Part shown: positions 53,334 through 61,342 of the stretch, one piece after another
Layout: every line of letters begins with the position of its first letter
How positions within the stretch are numbered: position 1 is the stretch's first letter
Origin: Wenzhouxiangella sp042310355
Lineage (GTDB): Bacteria > Pseudomonadota > Gammaproteobacteria > Xanthomonadales > Wenzhouxiangellaceae
Length of the DNA: 64,000 bases
Direction: 5' to 3'
NCBI RefSeq assembly: GCF_042310355.1
Contig: NZ_JBHJMR010000001.1
Location: forward strand, 496,001 to 560,000
Position numbers and translations under genes: made by a program
The notes under the pieces: generated by a model
The model's database searches: none
Told to the model about the DNA's origin: nothing
Seen by the model: the letters and a program-made list of their open reading frames with translations, nothing else

Positions 53334-54527
53334 CTAGTCGATCACGCCCAGGCGCTTGCCGACCCGGGTGAAGGCGTCGACGGCCTGCTCGAGATGTTCG
53401 CGGGTGTGGGCGGCAGAAATCTGCGTGCGGATCCGCGCCTGGCCCTTGGGTACCACCGGGTAGAAGAACCCGATGACGTAGATGCCTTCTTTCAAGAGTT
53501 CGTCGGCCATCTTCTGCGCCAGCGGGGCGTCGTGCAGCATCACCGGTACGATCGGGTGCTCGCCCGGTAGCAGCTCGAAGCCGGCGTCGGTCATCGCCTG
53601 GCGGAAGAATTTCGTGTTCTCGGCGACGCGATCTCGAAGCTCGCTGGATTCCGACAGCATTTCGAAGACCTTGAGGCTGGCGGCGACCAGGTGCGGCGCA
53701 AGGGAATTCGAGAACAGGTAGGGCCTGGATCGCTGGCGCAGCAGGTCGATGACCGGCTGGCTGGCGACGGTGAATCCGCCCATGCCGCCGCCCAGTGCCT
53801 TGCCCAGGGTCGAGGTGAAGATATCGACCTTGTCCATCACGCCGTGATGCTCGGCCGAGCCGCGGCCGGTGGGGCCGAAGAAACCGGTGGCGTGGCAGTC
53901 GTCGACCATCACCAGCGCGTCGTACTTCTCGGCCAGGGCGGTGATCTCGTCGAGCTTGGCGACATAGCCGTCCATGGAAAACACGCCGTCGGTGGCGATC
54001 AGTCGGGTGCGCTTGTCCTGCGTTTTCTGCAGGATGTCTTCGAGCGCTTCCATGTCCGAGTTGGGATAGCGATGCCGCTCGGCCTTGCACAGGCGCACGC
54101 CGTCGATGATCGAGGCGTGGTTGAGCTGGTCGGAAATGATCGCGTCTTCCGGCCCCAGCAGGGGCTCGAACAAGCCGCCGTTGGCGTCGAAGCAGGCGGC
54201 GTAGAGAATCGCGTCGTCCTTGCCGAAGTACTCGGCAATGGTCTTCTCGAGCTGCTTGTGCAGGTCCTGCGTGCCGCAGATGAAGCGTACCGAGGCCACA
54301 CCGAAACCGTGGCCGTCGAGGGCTTCCTTGGCCGCGGCGATGATGTCGGGATGGTCGGCCAGGCCGAGGTAGTTGTTGGCGCAGAAGTTGAGCACCTTGC
54401 CGCCTTCGAGCGTCTCGATCTCGACCCGCTGCGGCGTGGTGATCTGCCGCTCACGCTTGTACAGCCCGTCGGCTTCGATCTGCTCGAGTTCGTCCTGCAG
54501 TCTCCGGAGAGTTGATTGGTCGCTCAT
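53334..54527 (-). CDS. kbl: glycine C-acetyltransferase (2-amino-3-ketobutyrate CoA ligase)
   Basis: 397 aa. A PLP enzyme that cleaves 2-amino-3-oxobutyrate with CoA to glycine and acetyl-CoA, the second step of threonine degradation. PLP Lys in TSTLGKALGGGMGGF near residue 244, FCANNYLGLADHP at the N-terminus and DDCHATGFFGPTGRG for cofactor contacts are all present. It lies directly downstream of tdh, separated by repeat copy D. Confidence 0.97.
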   Translation of the reverse strand: MSDQSTLRRLQDELEQIEADGLYKRERQITTPQRVEIETLEGGKVLNFCANNYLGLADHPDIIAAAKEALDGHGFGVASVRFICGTQDLHKQLEKTIAEYFGKDDAILYAACFDANGGLFEPLLGPEDAIISDQLNHASIIDGVRLCKAERHRYPNSDMEALEDILQKTQDKRTRLIATDGVFSMDGYVAKLDEITALAEKYDALVMVDDCHATGFFGPTGRGSAEHHGVMDKVDIFTSTLGKALGGGMGGFTVASQPVIDLLRQRSRPYLFSNSLAPHLVAASLKVFEMLSESSELRDRVAENTKFFRQAMTDAGFELLPGEHPIVPVMLHDAPLAQKMADELLKEGIYVIGFFYPVVPKGQARIRTQISAAHTREHLEQAVDAFTRVGKRLGVID

Positions 54528-54553
54528 GTCTTGTTGGCTCCGGTTGGTTCGAA

Positions 54554-54633
54554 GGTTTCAGGTTTCAGGTTTCAGGTTTCAGGGGCGGGCTTCGGAATGG
54601 TTTTCCTGAAACCTGAACCCTGAAACCTGAACC
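54554..54633. repeat. GGTTTCA dyad element, copy D (short core)
   Basis: Left arm 54554-54583 is four tandem GGTTTCA units; right arm 54605-54633 is CCTGAAACCTGAACC-type and abuts the tdh stop codon. The core is only 21 bases (GGCGGGCTTCGG...). It sits inside the tdh-kbl operon, so it is transcribed and would fold as a long hairpin in the mRNA. Confidence 0.88.
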
Positions 54634-55680
54634 CTATTCAATGTCGCCGGTCCAGTCGCAGACGATCTTGCCGCACTGGCCCGAGGCCATCAACTCGAAG
54701 CCTTTTTCGAAGTCGTCGATGGCGATCTGGTGGGTGAGTACCTTGTGCAGCGGGAAGCCGGTGAGAACCATCTGGGTGATCTTGTACCAGGTCTCGTACA
54801 TGCGCCGGCCGTAGATGCCGTGCACTTCCAGGCCCTTGAAGATGACCTGGTCCCAGTTGATGCCGGCATCCTTGGGCAGCAGGCCGAGCAGGGCGACCTT
54901 TCCGCCGTTGTACATCAGATCCAGCATGTCGCGGAAGGCGTGCGGGTTGCCCGACATTTCCATGCCGACGTCGAAGCCGTCGATGTCGAGCTCCTTGCGC
55001 ACGTCGAGCAGGTTTTCCTCGCGCACGTTGACGGTGCGCGTCGCACCCATGTCGCGGGCGAGCTGCAGGCGGTAGTCGTTGACGTCGCTGATCACGATAT
55101 GGCGCGCGCCCACGTGTTTGGCGATACCCGCGGCGATGATGCCGATCGGCCCGGCGCCGGTGATGAGCACATCCTCGCCGACCAGGTCGAACTGCAGCGC
55201 GCAGTGCGCGGCGTTGCCGAAGGGATCGAAGAACGCGGCCAGCTCCGAGGGAATCTCGTCGGGAATCGGCCAGAGGTTGGTGGCGGGCACGACCACGTAC
55301 TCGGCAAAGCCGCCGTCGCGGTTGACGCCGATGCCCTCGGTGTTGGGGCAAAGATGCGGCTTGCCGGCGCGGCAGTTGCGGCACACGCCGCAGACCACGT
55401 GTCCTTCCGCGGAGACGCGCTGACCTTCCTCGTAGCCCTGCACGCTCGAGCCGAGCGTGGCAATTCGGCCGACGAATTCGTGGCCGAGGACCAGCGGCGG
55501 ACGAATCGTGCGCTGCGACCAGTCGTCCCACTGGTAGATGTGCAGATCGGTGCCGCAAATCGAGGTCTTCTCGAGCTTGATCAGGACCTCGTTCGGGCCC
55601 GGCGCGGGAACGGGAACCTCGCGCAGTTCCAGGCCGGGAGCGGCATCGGGCTTGACCAGCGCGCGCATGGTGCTCGTCAT
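54634..55680 (-). CDS. tdh: L-threonine 3-dehydrogenase
   Basis: 348 aa. A zinc medium-chain dehydrogenase oxidising threonine to 2-amino-3-oxobutyrate with NAD. Catalytic zinc: Cys in SICGTDLHIYQWDDWSQ and His-Glu in LGHEFVGR. Structural zinc: four Cys in CGVCRNCRAGKPHLC. Rossmann GAGPIGIIAAGIAKHVGA. HIYQWDDW is specific for Tdh. GGAG 7 bases before the ATG and a TATAAT 30 bases upstream mark the operon start. Confidence 0.97.
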   Translation of the reverse strand: MTSTMRALVKPDAAPGLELREVPVPAPGPNEVLIKLEKTSICGTDLHIYQWDDWSQRTIRPPLVLGHEFVGRIATLGSSVQGYEEGQRVSAEGHVVCGVCRNCRAGKPHLCPNTEGIGVNRDGGFAEYVVVPATNLWPIPDEIPSELAAFFDPFGNAAHCALQFDLVGEDVLITGAGPIGIIAAGIAKHVGARHIVISDVNDYRLQLARDMGATRTVNVREENLLDVRKELDIDGFDVGMEMSGNPHAFRDMLDLMYNGGKVALLGLLPKDAGINWDQVIFKGLEVHGIYGRRMYETWYKITQMVLTGFPLHKVLTHQIAIDDFEKGFELMASGQCGKIVCDWTGDIE

Positions 55681-55710
55681 GGAGAAACTCCGATTGAAAA
55701 CAAGTCCGCC

Positions 55711-55716
55711 ATTATA
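55711..55716 (-). promoter_or_regulatory. -10 box of tdh-kbl
   Basis: Perfect TATAAT on the minus strand, 30 bases before the tdh ATG. No good -35. Confidence 0.5.
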
Positions 55717-55738
55717 GTCGACAAGGTCCGATCCCCGC

Positions 55739-56524
55739 TCAGGAGCGGCCGTTGGCGAGCGCAGCGACCAGTGCCGGAAGCCAGGCCGCCGAAGAACCGG
55801 CCAGGTGCCAGTGCGCGAAGCGGGTGAGTTCGTTCGTTTCGGGGTTGATGTCGATGAGGGTGGCGCCAGCGCGTGCGGCCGCCACCGGCAGGCTGGCAGC
55901 CGGCTGGACGGCGCCGCTGGTGCCCGCCACGATCATCACTTCGCAGTCCTGCGCTGCCGCGAAGGCCGCGTCGAGGATGCCGGCATCGAGGGCCTCGCCG
56001 AACCAGACCACGTCCGGTCGAGCGAGACCGTCGGGATGGTGTGGCGAGGGCGGCGGATGCGCTTCCCGGTGGCGCTCGATCCAGTCGGCATCGATGGGCC
56101 GCCGGCTGCGCGAGCAGATGTTGCGCTGGATGTTGCCGTGCAGCTCGAGCACTCCGGTCGATCCGGCCAGGGCATGGAAGCCATCGACGTTCTGGGTGAT
56201 CAGGACCAGTTCCCGCACATGTTCCTCGAGCGCGGCCAGCGCTTCGTGGCCGGGGTTGGGCCGGGCTTCCGCAATGAGCTTGCGTCGCCACTGGTACCAG
56301 TCCCAGACCGTGGCCGGTTCGCGTTCGAAGGCCTCGGGGGAGGCCAGTTCCATCGGGTCGTACCGCGCCCACAGGCCGGTGTGGGCTTCGCGGAAGGTCG
56401 GAATGCCCGACTCCGCCGAGACACCGGCGCCGGTGAGCGCGCACACTCGCCGGGTTGCGGTGCTCAGGCACTCGATCAGTTTCTCGGGTAGCCGGTTCGG
56501 ATCATTGCAGGTCTGGCGGGGCAT
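55739..56524 (-). CDS. sirtuin-family NAD-dependent deacylase with degenerate zinc site
   Basis: 261 aa from ATG 56524, which has GGAG 6 bases upstream; an ATG four codons earlier lacks one. NAD-binding CALTGAGVSAESGIPTFR, active-site TQNVDGFHALAG and the catalytic His in ELHGNIQRN are intact. The zinc ribbon is not: the first pair reads NICSRSRRP with one Cys, and the second region reads PPPSPHHPDGLARPDVVWFGE with none, where relatives have CPHCG. Either His residues replace the ligands or zinc has been lost. Candidate protein deacetylase of cytosolic enzymes. Confidence 0.88.
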   Translation of the reverse strand: MPRQTCNDPNRLPEKLIECLSTATRRVCALTGAGVSAESGIPTFREAHTGLWARYDPMELASPEAFEREPATVWDWYQWRRKLIAEARPNPGHEALAALEEHVRELVLITQNVDGFHALAGSTGVLELHGNIQRNICSRSRRPIDADWIERHREAHPPPSPHHPDGLARPDVVWFGEALDAGILDAAFAAAQDCEVMIVAGTSGAVQPAASLPVAAARAGATLIDINPETNELTRFAHWHLAGSSAAWLPALVAALANGRS

Positions 56525-56617
56525 GAATGTCTCCATTCTTGCGGGAATCGGGGCGTATGGGGCATTTTAGACCCCATCGTGCGCCATACTGGGCATCGGT
56601 AGAGGGAGAGGAATTGG

Positions 56618-57775
56618 ATGTCGAACTGGCTGTTTCACGGGAGTATGGGCGCGCTGCTCGGCGTGCTGCTCGGCCTGGGGCTGGTCTACTTGACCGGCCG
56701 TGGCTGGCTGTCCGGCCGTGCCGAGCGGGAAAGACGCTCGCGCGAGGCCATCCTCCACGCCCTGGCACGCGCCGCGCGCATCCTGTTCAGCGCACAGGGA
56801 AACGACCGTGTCATGCCCACGGCGCTGGCCGTTCTGGGAAAGGCCGTGTCGGCCGATCGGGTCTACGTGTTCGAAAACCACAGCGATGCCGACAGCGGCG
56901 AACTGCTGGCGAGCATGCGCTACGAATGGACGCGGCCGGGGATCCGGGCCGAGATCGACAATCCCGACATGCAGGGGATGTCCTACGACCGCCTGATCCC
57001 GAACTGGCGGGCGCTGTTCGAGGCCCGGGAGCCGGTGGTGGGCTTTGCCGCCGACATGGACGATATCGAACGCAAGCTGATCGAAGCCCAGGAGATCCTG
57101 TCGATCCTGGTCGTTCCCATCTTTCTCGACGGCAAGTTCTGGGGGCTGATCGGCTTTGACGATTGCACCACCGAGCGCCAGTGGGGACAGGCCGAGATCG
57201 ACGCGCTCGAGGTCGCTTCCGGAACGATCGGCGGGGCGATTCGAAGCATGCGCGCGGAAGAGGAACTGCGCCGGCTGGTCAGCACCGACTCGCTAACCGG
57301 CTTGAGCAGCCGGCGGGCCTTCCTGGAGCGGGCCGGCGACTTGTTCGACCGCTCGCGCGGCGGCGAGCGGGACCTGTCCCTGCTGATCATGGACCTCGAT
57401 CACTTCAAGTCGATCAACGATCGCTTCGGGCACCCGGCCGGTGACGAGGCGCTGGTCGCCTTTGCGCGCATCTGTCGCCAGGTGCTCAGGGACGACGACC
57501 TGATCGGCCGGACCGGGGGCGAGGAATTCGCGGTGGTGCTCCAGGGGGCCGATGCCGAGCGTGCCGGCAAGCTGGCCGAGCGATTGCGGCGTGCGCTGGA
57601 AGACACCGTGCTGCCGGCAGAGGGGGGCGATATCACGCTCACCGTCAGTATCGGCGCGGCACCGCTGTCGGCCGATGAAACCAACCTCAATCACTGGCTC
57701 AAGAAGGCCGACGACGCGCTCTACGCCGCCAAGCGCAACGGCCGCAACCGCATCGAGATTGCCGATCAGTCCTGA
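56618..57775 (+). CDS. diguanylate cyclase with membrane anchor and GAF domain
   Basis: 385 aa. One N-terminal helix (about 8-27), a GAF sensor domain (about 40-205; ILFSAQGNDRVMPTALAVLG, ILVVPIFLDGKFWGLIGFDD) and a GGDEF domain (about 215-380). The signature is GRTGGEEFAVVL, five residues after RDDD, a complete RxxD inhibitory site for c-di-GMP feedback. MDLDHFKSINDRFGHPAGDE supplies metal ligands. It should make c-di-GMP. It converges on pspF with a 10-base overlap of the 3' ends. Confidence 0.93.
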   Translation: MSNWLFHGSMGALLGVLLGLGLVYLTGRGWLSGRAERERRSREAILHALARAARILFSAQGNDRVMPTALAVLGKAVSADRVYVFENHSDADSGELLASMRYEWTRPGIRAEIDNPDMQGMSYDRLIPNWRALFEAREPVVGFAADMDDIERKLIEAQEILSILVVPIFLDGKFWGLIGFDDCTTERQWGQAEIDALEVASGTIGGAIRSMRAEEELRRLVSTDSLTGLSSRRAFLERAGDLFDRSRGGERDLSLLIMDLDHFKSINDRFGHPAGDEALVAFARICRQVLRDDDLIGRTGGEEFAVVLQGADAERAGKLAERLRRALEDTVLPAEGGDITLTVSIGAAPLSADETNLNHWLKKADDALYAAKRNGRNRIEIADQS

Positions 57776-58776
57776 GCTTCCTTCTGGCTGCGCACCAGGC
57801 CGTGCTTGCGCAGGATGCCGCGGAACTGGTCGTAACTCAGCTTCAGCCTTTCGGCCGCCTTTCCCTGGTGGCCGTCGCTGGCGGCCAGGGCGATCTCGGC
57901 CAGCCGCTTTTCCTGTTCGTCGAGCCAGCCACGAAGGTCGACCGGTTCCAGCGCGGGGTCGGGCAATCGAGCGGCGTCCTGTGCCGGGCCGGCCGGCCGC
58001 CAGGGCGAGGCAAATGGGTCGAACTCGATCGTTTCGACCGGCTGGTCCGGCTCGCTCAGTCGGTAGACCGAGCGCTCGACCACGTTCTTGAGCTCGCGCA
58101 CGTTACCCGGCCAGGGATAGGCCAGCATGGCCTCGAGGACCGGTCGGGCGAATCCGGCGAAAAGCTCGCGCTCCAGCTCCCGCGTCATGCGCATCGCGAA
58201 ATGCTCGGCCAGGGGCAGGATGTCCTCGCGGCGTTCGCGCAGCGGCGGCAGGGTGATCACGTCGAAGGCCAGGCGGTCGAGCAGGTCGGCGCGAAAGCGC
58301 CCGGCCTCGGCCAGCGCGGGCAGGTCGACGTTGCTCGCGCCGACCAGGCGAACATCGACTTCCAGGGGCTGGGTCGAGCCCAGTCGTTCGAACTGCCCGT
58401 ACTCGATCACGCGCAGGATTTTCTCCTGGACGGCCATCGAGGTGCTGGCCAGTTCATCCAGAAACAGGGTGCCGCCGTCGGCGCGCTCGAACCGCCCGGC
58501 GCGCTGGCGCGAGGCGTCGGTAAAGGCGCCGGCCTCGTGGCCGAACAGCTCGGATTCGAGCAGGGATTCGCTGATGGCCGCGCAGTTGAGTTTGACCAGC
58601 GGCCCGTCCCAGCGCGCAGACAGGAAATGCAGTCGCTCGGCGATCACTTCCTTGCCCGTGCCGCGCTCCCCCACGATCAGCACCGGCCGGTTCAGCCCGG
58701 CCGCGCGCGAGACGTCCTCGAGGACGCTGAGAAAGGCGGGCGATTCGCCGATGACAGGTTGGTCGGTGGGGTTCAT
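57766..58776 (-). CDS. pspF: PspF-type sigma-54 activator
   Basis: 336 aa, no receiver or other N-terminal regulatory domain, as in PspF. AAA+ motifs: Walker A GERGTGKE, Walker B GGTLFLDELAS, and the sigma-54 contact loop ELFGHEAGAFTDASRQRAG. The loop reads GAFTDA where GAFTGA is usual. It ends with a helix-turn-helix of the Fis type (GKAAERLKLSYDQFRGILRKHGL). In E. coli PspF activates the phage-shock operon from a divergent position; here the divergent side holds a repeat element and radA, with no pspA. Confidence 0.88.
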   Translation of the reverse strand: MNPTDQPVIGESPAFLSVLEDVSRAAGLNRPVLIVGERGTGKEVIAERLHFLSARWDGPLVKLNCAAISESLLESELFGHEAGAFTDASRQRAGRFERADGGTLFLDELASTSMAVQEKILRVIEYGQFERLGSTQPLEVDVRLVGASNVDLPALAEAGRFRADLLDRLAFDVITLPPLRERREDILPLAEHFAMRMTRELERELFAGFARPVLEAMLAYPWPGNVRELKNVVERSVYRLSEPDQPVETIEFDPFASPWRPAGPAQDAARLPDPALEPVDLRGWLDEQEKRLAEIALAASDGHQGKAAERLKLSYDQFRGILRKHGLVRSQKEAQD

Positions 58777-58858
58777 GACATCCGTCGGATGGGTTGGGTG
58801 CCTTGAGCGTATCTTACCGGCAGCGTCCGATGTGAGGGGGCTCGCGGTCGGGGGATAA

Positions 58859-59054
58859 GGGTTCAGGTTTCAGGTTTCAGGTTTCAGGTTTCAGGCGGCA
58901 ACCGAGATCATTGCGGGGCGGCTTCGCCGCGAAACTTCCGTGCCCGGCCTGAGGGAATTGACCTTTCGCTTCGCACGAGGCAATCGCGGCGAAGCCGCCC
59001 ACCACCGCGCAACAGCTGCCGACCTGAAACCTGAACCCTGAAACCTGAAACCTT
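58859..59054. repeat. GGTTTCA dyad element, copy B
   Basis: Left arm 58859-58894 (five GGTTTCA/GGTTCA units), right arm about 59022-59054 (CCTGAAA/CCTGAAC units). Inner dyad GGGCGGCTTCGCCGCG (58917-58932) and CGCGGCGAAGCCGCCC (58985-59000). The core shares long near-identical stretches with copy A: GATCATTGCGGGGCGGCTTC after the left arm, CTGCCGACCTGAAACCTGAA before the right arm. It fills most of the 320-base pspF-radA gap; nothing else is recognised there. Confidence 0.88.
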
Positions 59055-59084
59055 ATCTCCCAACTCAATACCTCCGCGACCCCT

Positions 59085-59090
59085 TACAAT
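59085..59090 (+). promoter_or_regulatory. -10 box 6 bases from radA start
   Basis: TACAAT followed by CCCCCA and the ATG at 59097, again predicting a leaderless mRNA. Confidence 0.5.
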
Positions 59091-59096
59091 CCCCCA

Positions 59097-60464
59097 ATGG
59101 CCAGGGCGAAGACGACTTACACCTGCCGCGAATGCGGCGCGAGCTTTCCCAAGTGGTCGGGGCAGTGCCCGGACTGTCGGGCCTGGAACTCCATGGAAGA
59201 GAGCGTGGTCGAGCCGGCCGGGGCGACGAAGGGGCCGAAGGGCCGGGGCAACTGGTCGGGTACAGCCTCGGCCGCGGTCAGTAACCTGGCCGAGGTGCGC
59301 GCCGAGGCGGCCTCCGATCGATTGTCGTCGGGCCTGAGCGAGCTCGACCGGGTGCTCGGCGGCGGGCTGGTGCCCGGCTCGGTGGTGCTGCTCGGCGGCG
59401 ACCCCGGTATCGGCAAGTCGACCCTGTTGCTGCAGGCGCAGGATGCGCTGGCCGCCGGCCACGGCAGCCTCTACGTGACCGGCGAGGAGTCGGCCGCCCA
59501 GGTGGCCATGCGCGCGCGCCGCCTCGGCCTCGATCCCGCTCGCCTCGACTGCCTGACCGAGACCAGCCTGGAGGTCATCCTGGCCACGGCCGCCGAACGC
59601 AGGCCGGCCTTCATGGTGGTCGATTCCATCCAGACGCTGTGGACCGAGGCGCTGCAGTCCGCGCCCGGCGCCGTCGCCCAGGTGCGCGAGTGCGCCGCGC
59701 GCCTGGTGCAGTTCGCCAAGCAGACCGGCTGCGCGGTGGTACTCGTCGGTCACGTCACCAAGGAAGGCGCGCTGGCCGGCCCGCGCGTGCTCGAGCACAT
59801 GGTCGATGCCGTGCTGTATTTCGAGTCCGACTCCGGCAGTCGCTACCGGCTGGTGCGGGCGGTCAAGAACCGCTTCGGTGCGGCCAACGAGCTGGGCGTG
59901 TTCGCGATGACCGACAAGGGCCTCAAGGCGGTGGCCAACCCCTCGGCCATCTTCCTGTCGGGCCAGGAAGAACCGGCCGCCGGCAGCTGCGTGCTGGTCA
60001 CGCGCGAGGGAACCCGGCCGCTGATGGTCGAGGTGCAGGCCCTGGTCGCGCCTTCGAACCTGTCGAACCCGCGCCGGGTGGCCGTCGGCGTCGATCCCAA
60101 TCGCCTGGCCATGCTGCTTGCGGTCATGAATCGCCATGCCGGCATCGTGGTGGGCGACCAGGACGTGTTCGTCAACGTTGCCGGCGGAATGCGCATCAGC
60201 GAGACCGCCAGCGATCTGGCCATCGCCCTGGCCCTGAAGTCTTCCCTGCGCGAGAAGCCCCTGCCCAAGGGCCTGGTCGCCTTCGGCGAGGTGGGTCTGG
60301 CCGGAGAGCTCCGGCCCGTGTACAACGGCGAGGAGCGCCTGCGCGAGGCGGCCGGGCAGGGCTTCGATCAGGCGCTCGTGCCCGAGGCCAACCTCAAGGG
60401 CGTGAAGGCGCGCATCACCGCGAAGGGCTGCCGGACGCTGGCGCAGGCCCTCGACGCCATCTGA
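59097..60464 (+). CDS. radA: DNA repair protein RadA
   Basis: 455 aa. A RecA-related helicase that promotes branch migration in recombination. N-terminal C4 zinc finger (CRECGASFPKWSGQCPDC), Walker A GGDPGIGKSTLLLQA, the RadA-specific KNRFG motif in VRAVKNRFGAANELGVF, and a C-terminal Lon-like domain (ISETASDLAIALALKSS). All family landmarks are present. Confidence 0.97.
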   Translation: MARAKTTYTCRECGASFPKWSGQCPDCRAWNSMEESVVEPAGATKGPKGRGNWSGTASAAVSNLAEVRAEAASDRLSSGLSELDRVLGGGLVPGSVVLLGGDPGIGKSTLLLQAQDALAAGHGSLYVTGEESAAQVAMRARRLGLDPARLDCLTETSLEVILATAAERRPAFMVVDSIQTLWTEALQSAPGAVAQVRECAARLVQFAKQTGCAVVLVGHVTKEGALAGPRVLEHMVDAVLYFESDSGSRYRLVRAVKNRFGAANELGVFAMTDKGLKAVANPSAIFLSGQEEPAAGSCVLVTREGTRPLMVEVQALVAPSNLSNPRRVAVGVDPNRLAMLLAVMNRHAGIVVGDQDVFVNVAGGMRISETASDLAIALALKSSLREKPLPKGLVAFGEVGLAGELRPVYNGEERLREAAGQGFDQALVPEANLKGVKARITAKGCRTLAQALDAI

Positions 60465-60566
60465 TCGACCGCGAAGAGTCGATCCAATTCCCTTACACTA
60501 TTCAGAGCCGATTCAGGCCGGTGGTGCCAGTCTGTCACCGTCGATCTTCCTTCAAGGAGAAGGTAC

Positions 60567-61148
60567 ATGCATCGCTTCCTGTCCATGACGTCCATCGCCA
60601 GCGTAATGATGCTGGCGGCCTGTGTAACGATCAACGTCTATTTCCCCGAAGCGGCCGCCGAAAAGGCAGCCGATCGCTTCATTCGCGACGTGCTCGGCGA
60701 GGATGTGCCGGCCGCGCCGTCAAGCGAGCCGCAGGCCGCACGCACGCAGTGGTGGCACGCGCTTTCACCCGTGGGTACGGCGCACGCGCAAAGCCCCGAT
60801 ATCGACATCGACACGCCTCAGATCCAGGCCATCAAGGAACGCATGGCCGAGCGCCAGCGCGAGCACCTGGCCGCCTGGTTCGACGCCGGCGCCATCGGGT
60901 TCTCGAACGACGGCCTGGTGGAAATCCGCGACCGATCAGCCGTGAGCCTGGGCGATCGACGCAATCTCGAGCGCGTGGTCGGCGAAGAGAACTCCGACCG
61001 CAACGCCGTCTACCGCGAGATCGCCATCGCCAACGGGCACCCCGAATGGGAAGACGATATCCGCAAGACCTTCGCGCGTCAGTGGATCGCCAATGCGCGT
61101 TCGGGGTGGTATTACCAGACCGAGGACGGGTCCTGGACTCAGAAATGA
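60567..61148 (+). CDS. YdbL-like DUF1318 lipoprotein
   Basis: 193 aa, AAGGAGAAGG ribosome site 5 bases before the ATG. Signal with lipobox MLAACVTINVYFPEAAAEKA, the typical YdbL/DUF1318 opening. The C-terminal half (IKERMAERQREHLAAWFDAG, LVEIRDRS) is the DUF1318 core. E. coli YdbL is encoded with the YdbH/YnbE envelope proteins now linked to lipid transport; no ydbH or ynbE is visible here. Confidence 0.85.
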   Translation: MHRFLSMTSIASVMMLAACVTINVYFPEAAAEKAADRFIRDVLGEDVPAAPSSEPQAARTQWWHALSPVGTAHAQSPDIDIDTPQIQAIKERMAERQREHLAAWFDAGAIGFSNDGLVEIRDRSAVSLGDRRNLERVVGEENSDRNAVYREIAIANGHPEWEDDIRKTFARQWIANARSGWYYQTEDGSWTQK

Positions 61149-61158
61149 CTTGAAAGAA

Positions 61159-61310
61159 GGGTTCAGGTTTCAGGGTTCAGGTTTCAGGCGGCATATTTCG
61201 CGGGTCGCGGGGCGGCTTCGCCGCGCGCTCGGATCGAAGCCCGCGTAGGTCGGGGACGCGACCCCGACCTACAATTTTGTCCGGAACCCGGAACCCGGAA
61301 CCCGGGACAC
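61159..61310. repeat. GGTTTCA element, copy C (composite)
   Basis: Left arm 61159-61188 matches copies A and B, and the core begins likewise with GGGGCGGCTTCGCCGCG (61208-61224). It then switches to a different palindrome, GTAGGTCGGGG / CCCCGACCTAC (61245-61255 / 61262-61272), followed by AATTTTG. The right side is a direct array of GGAACCC (61283-61303), not the reverse complement of the left arm. It looks like a mosaic of three repeat types. Confidence 0.8.
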
Positions 61311-61342
61311 CAAAACACAAAAACTCCAAAGAACCAAACCCC

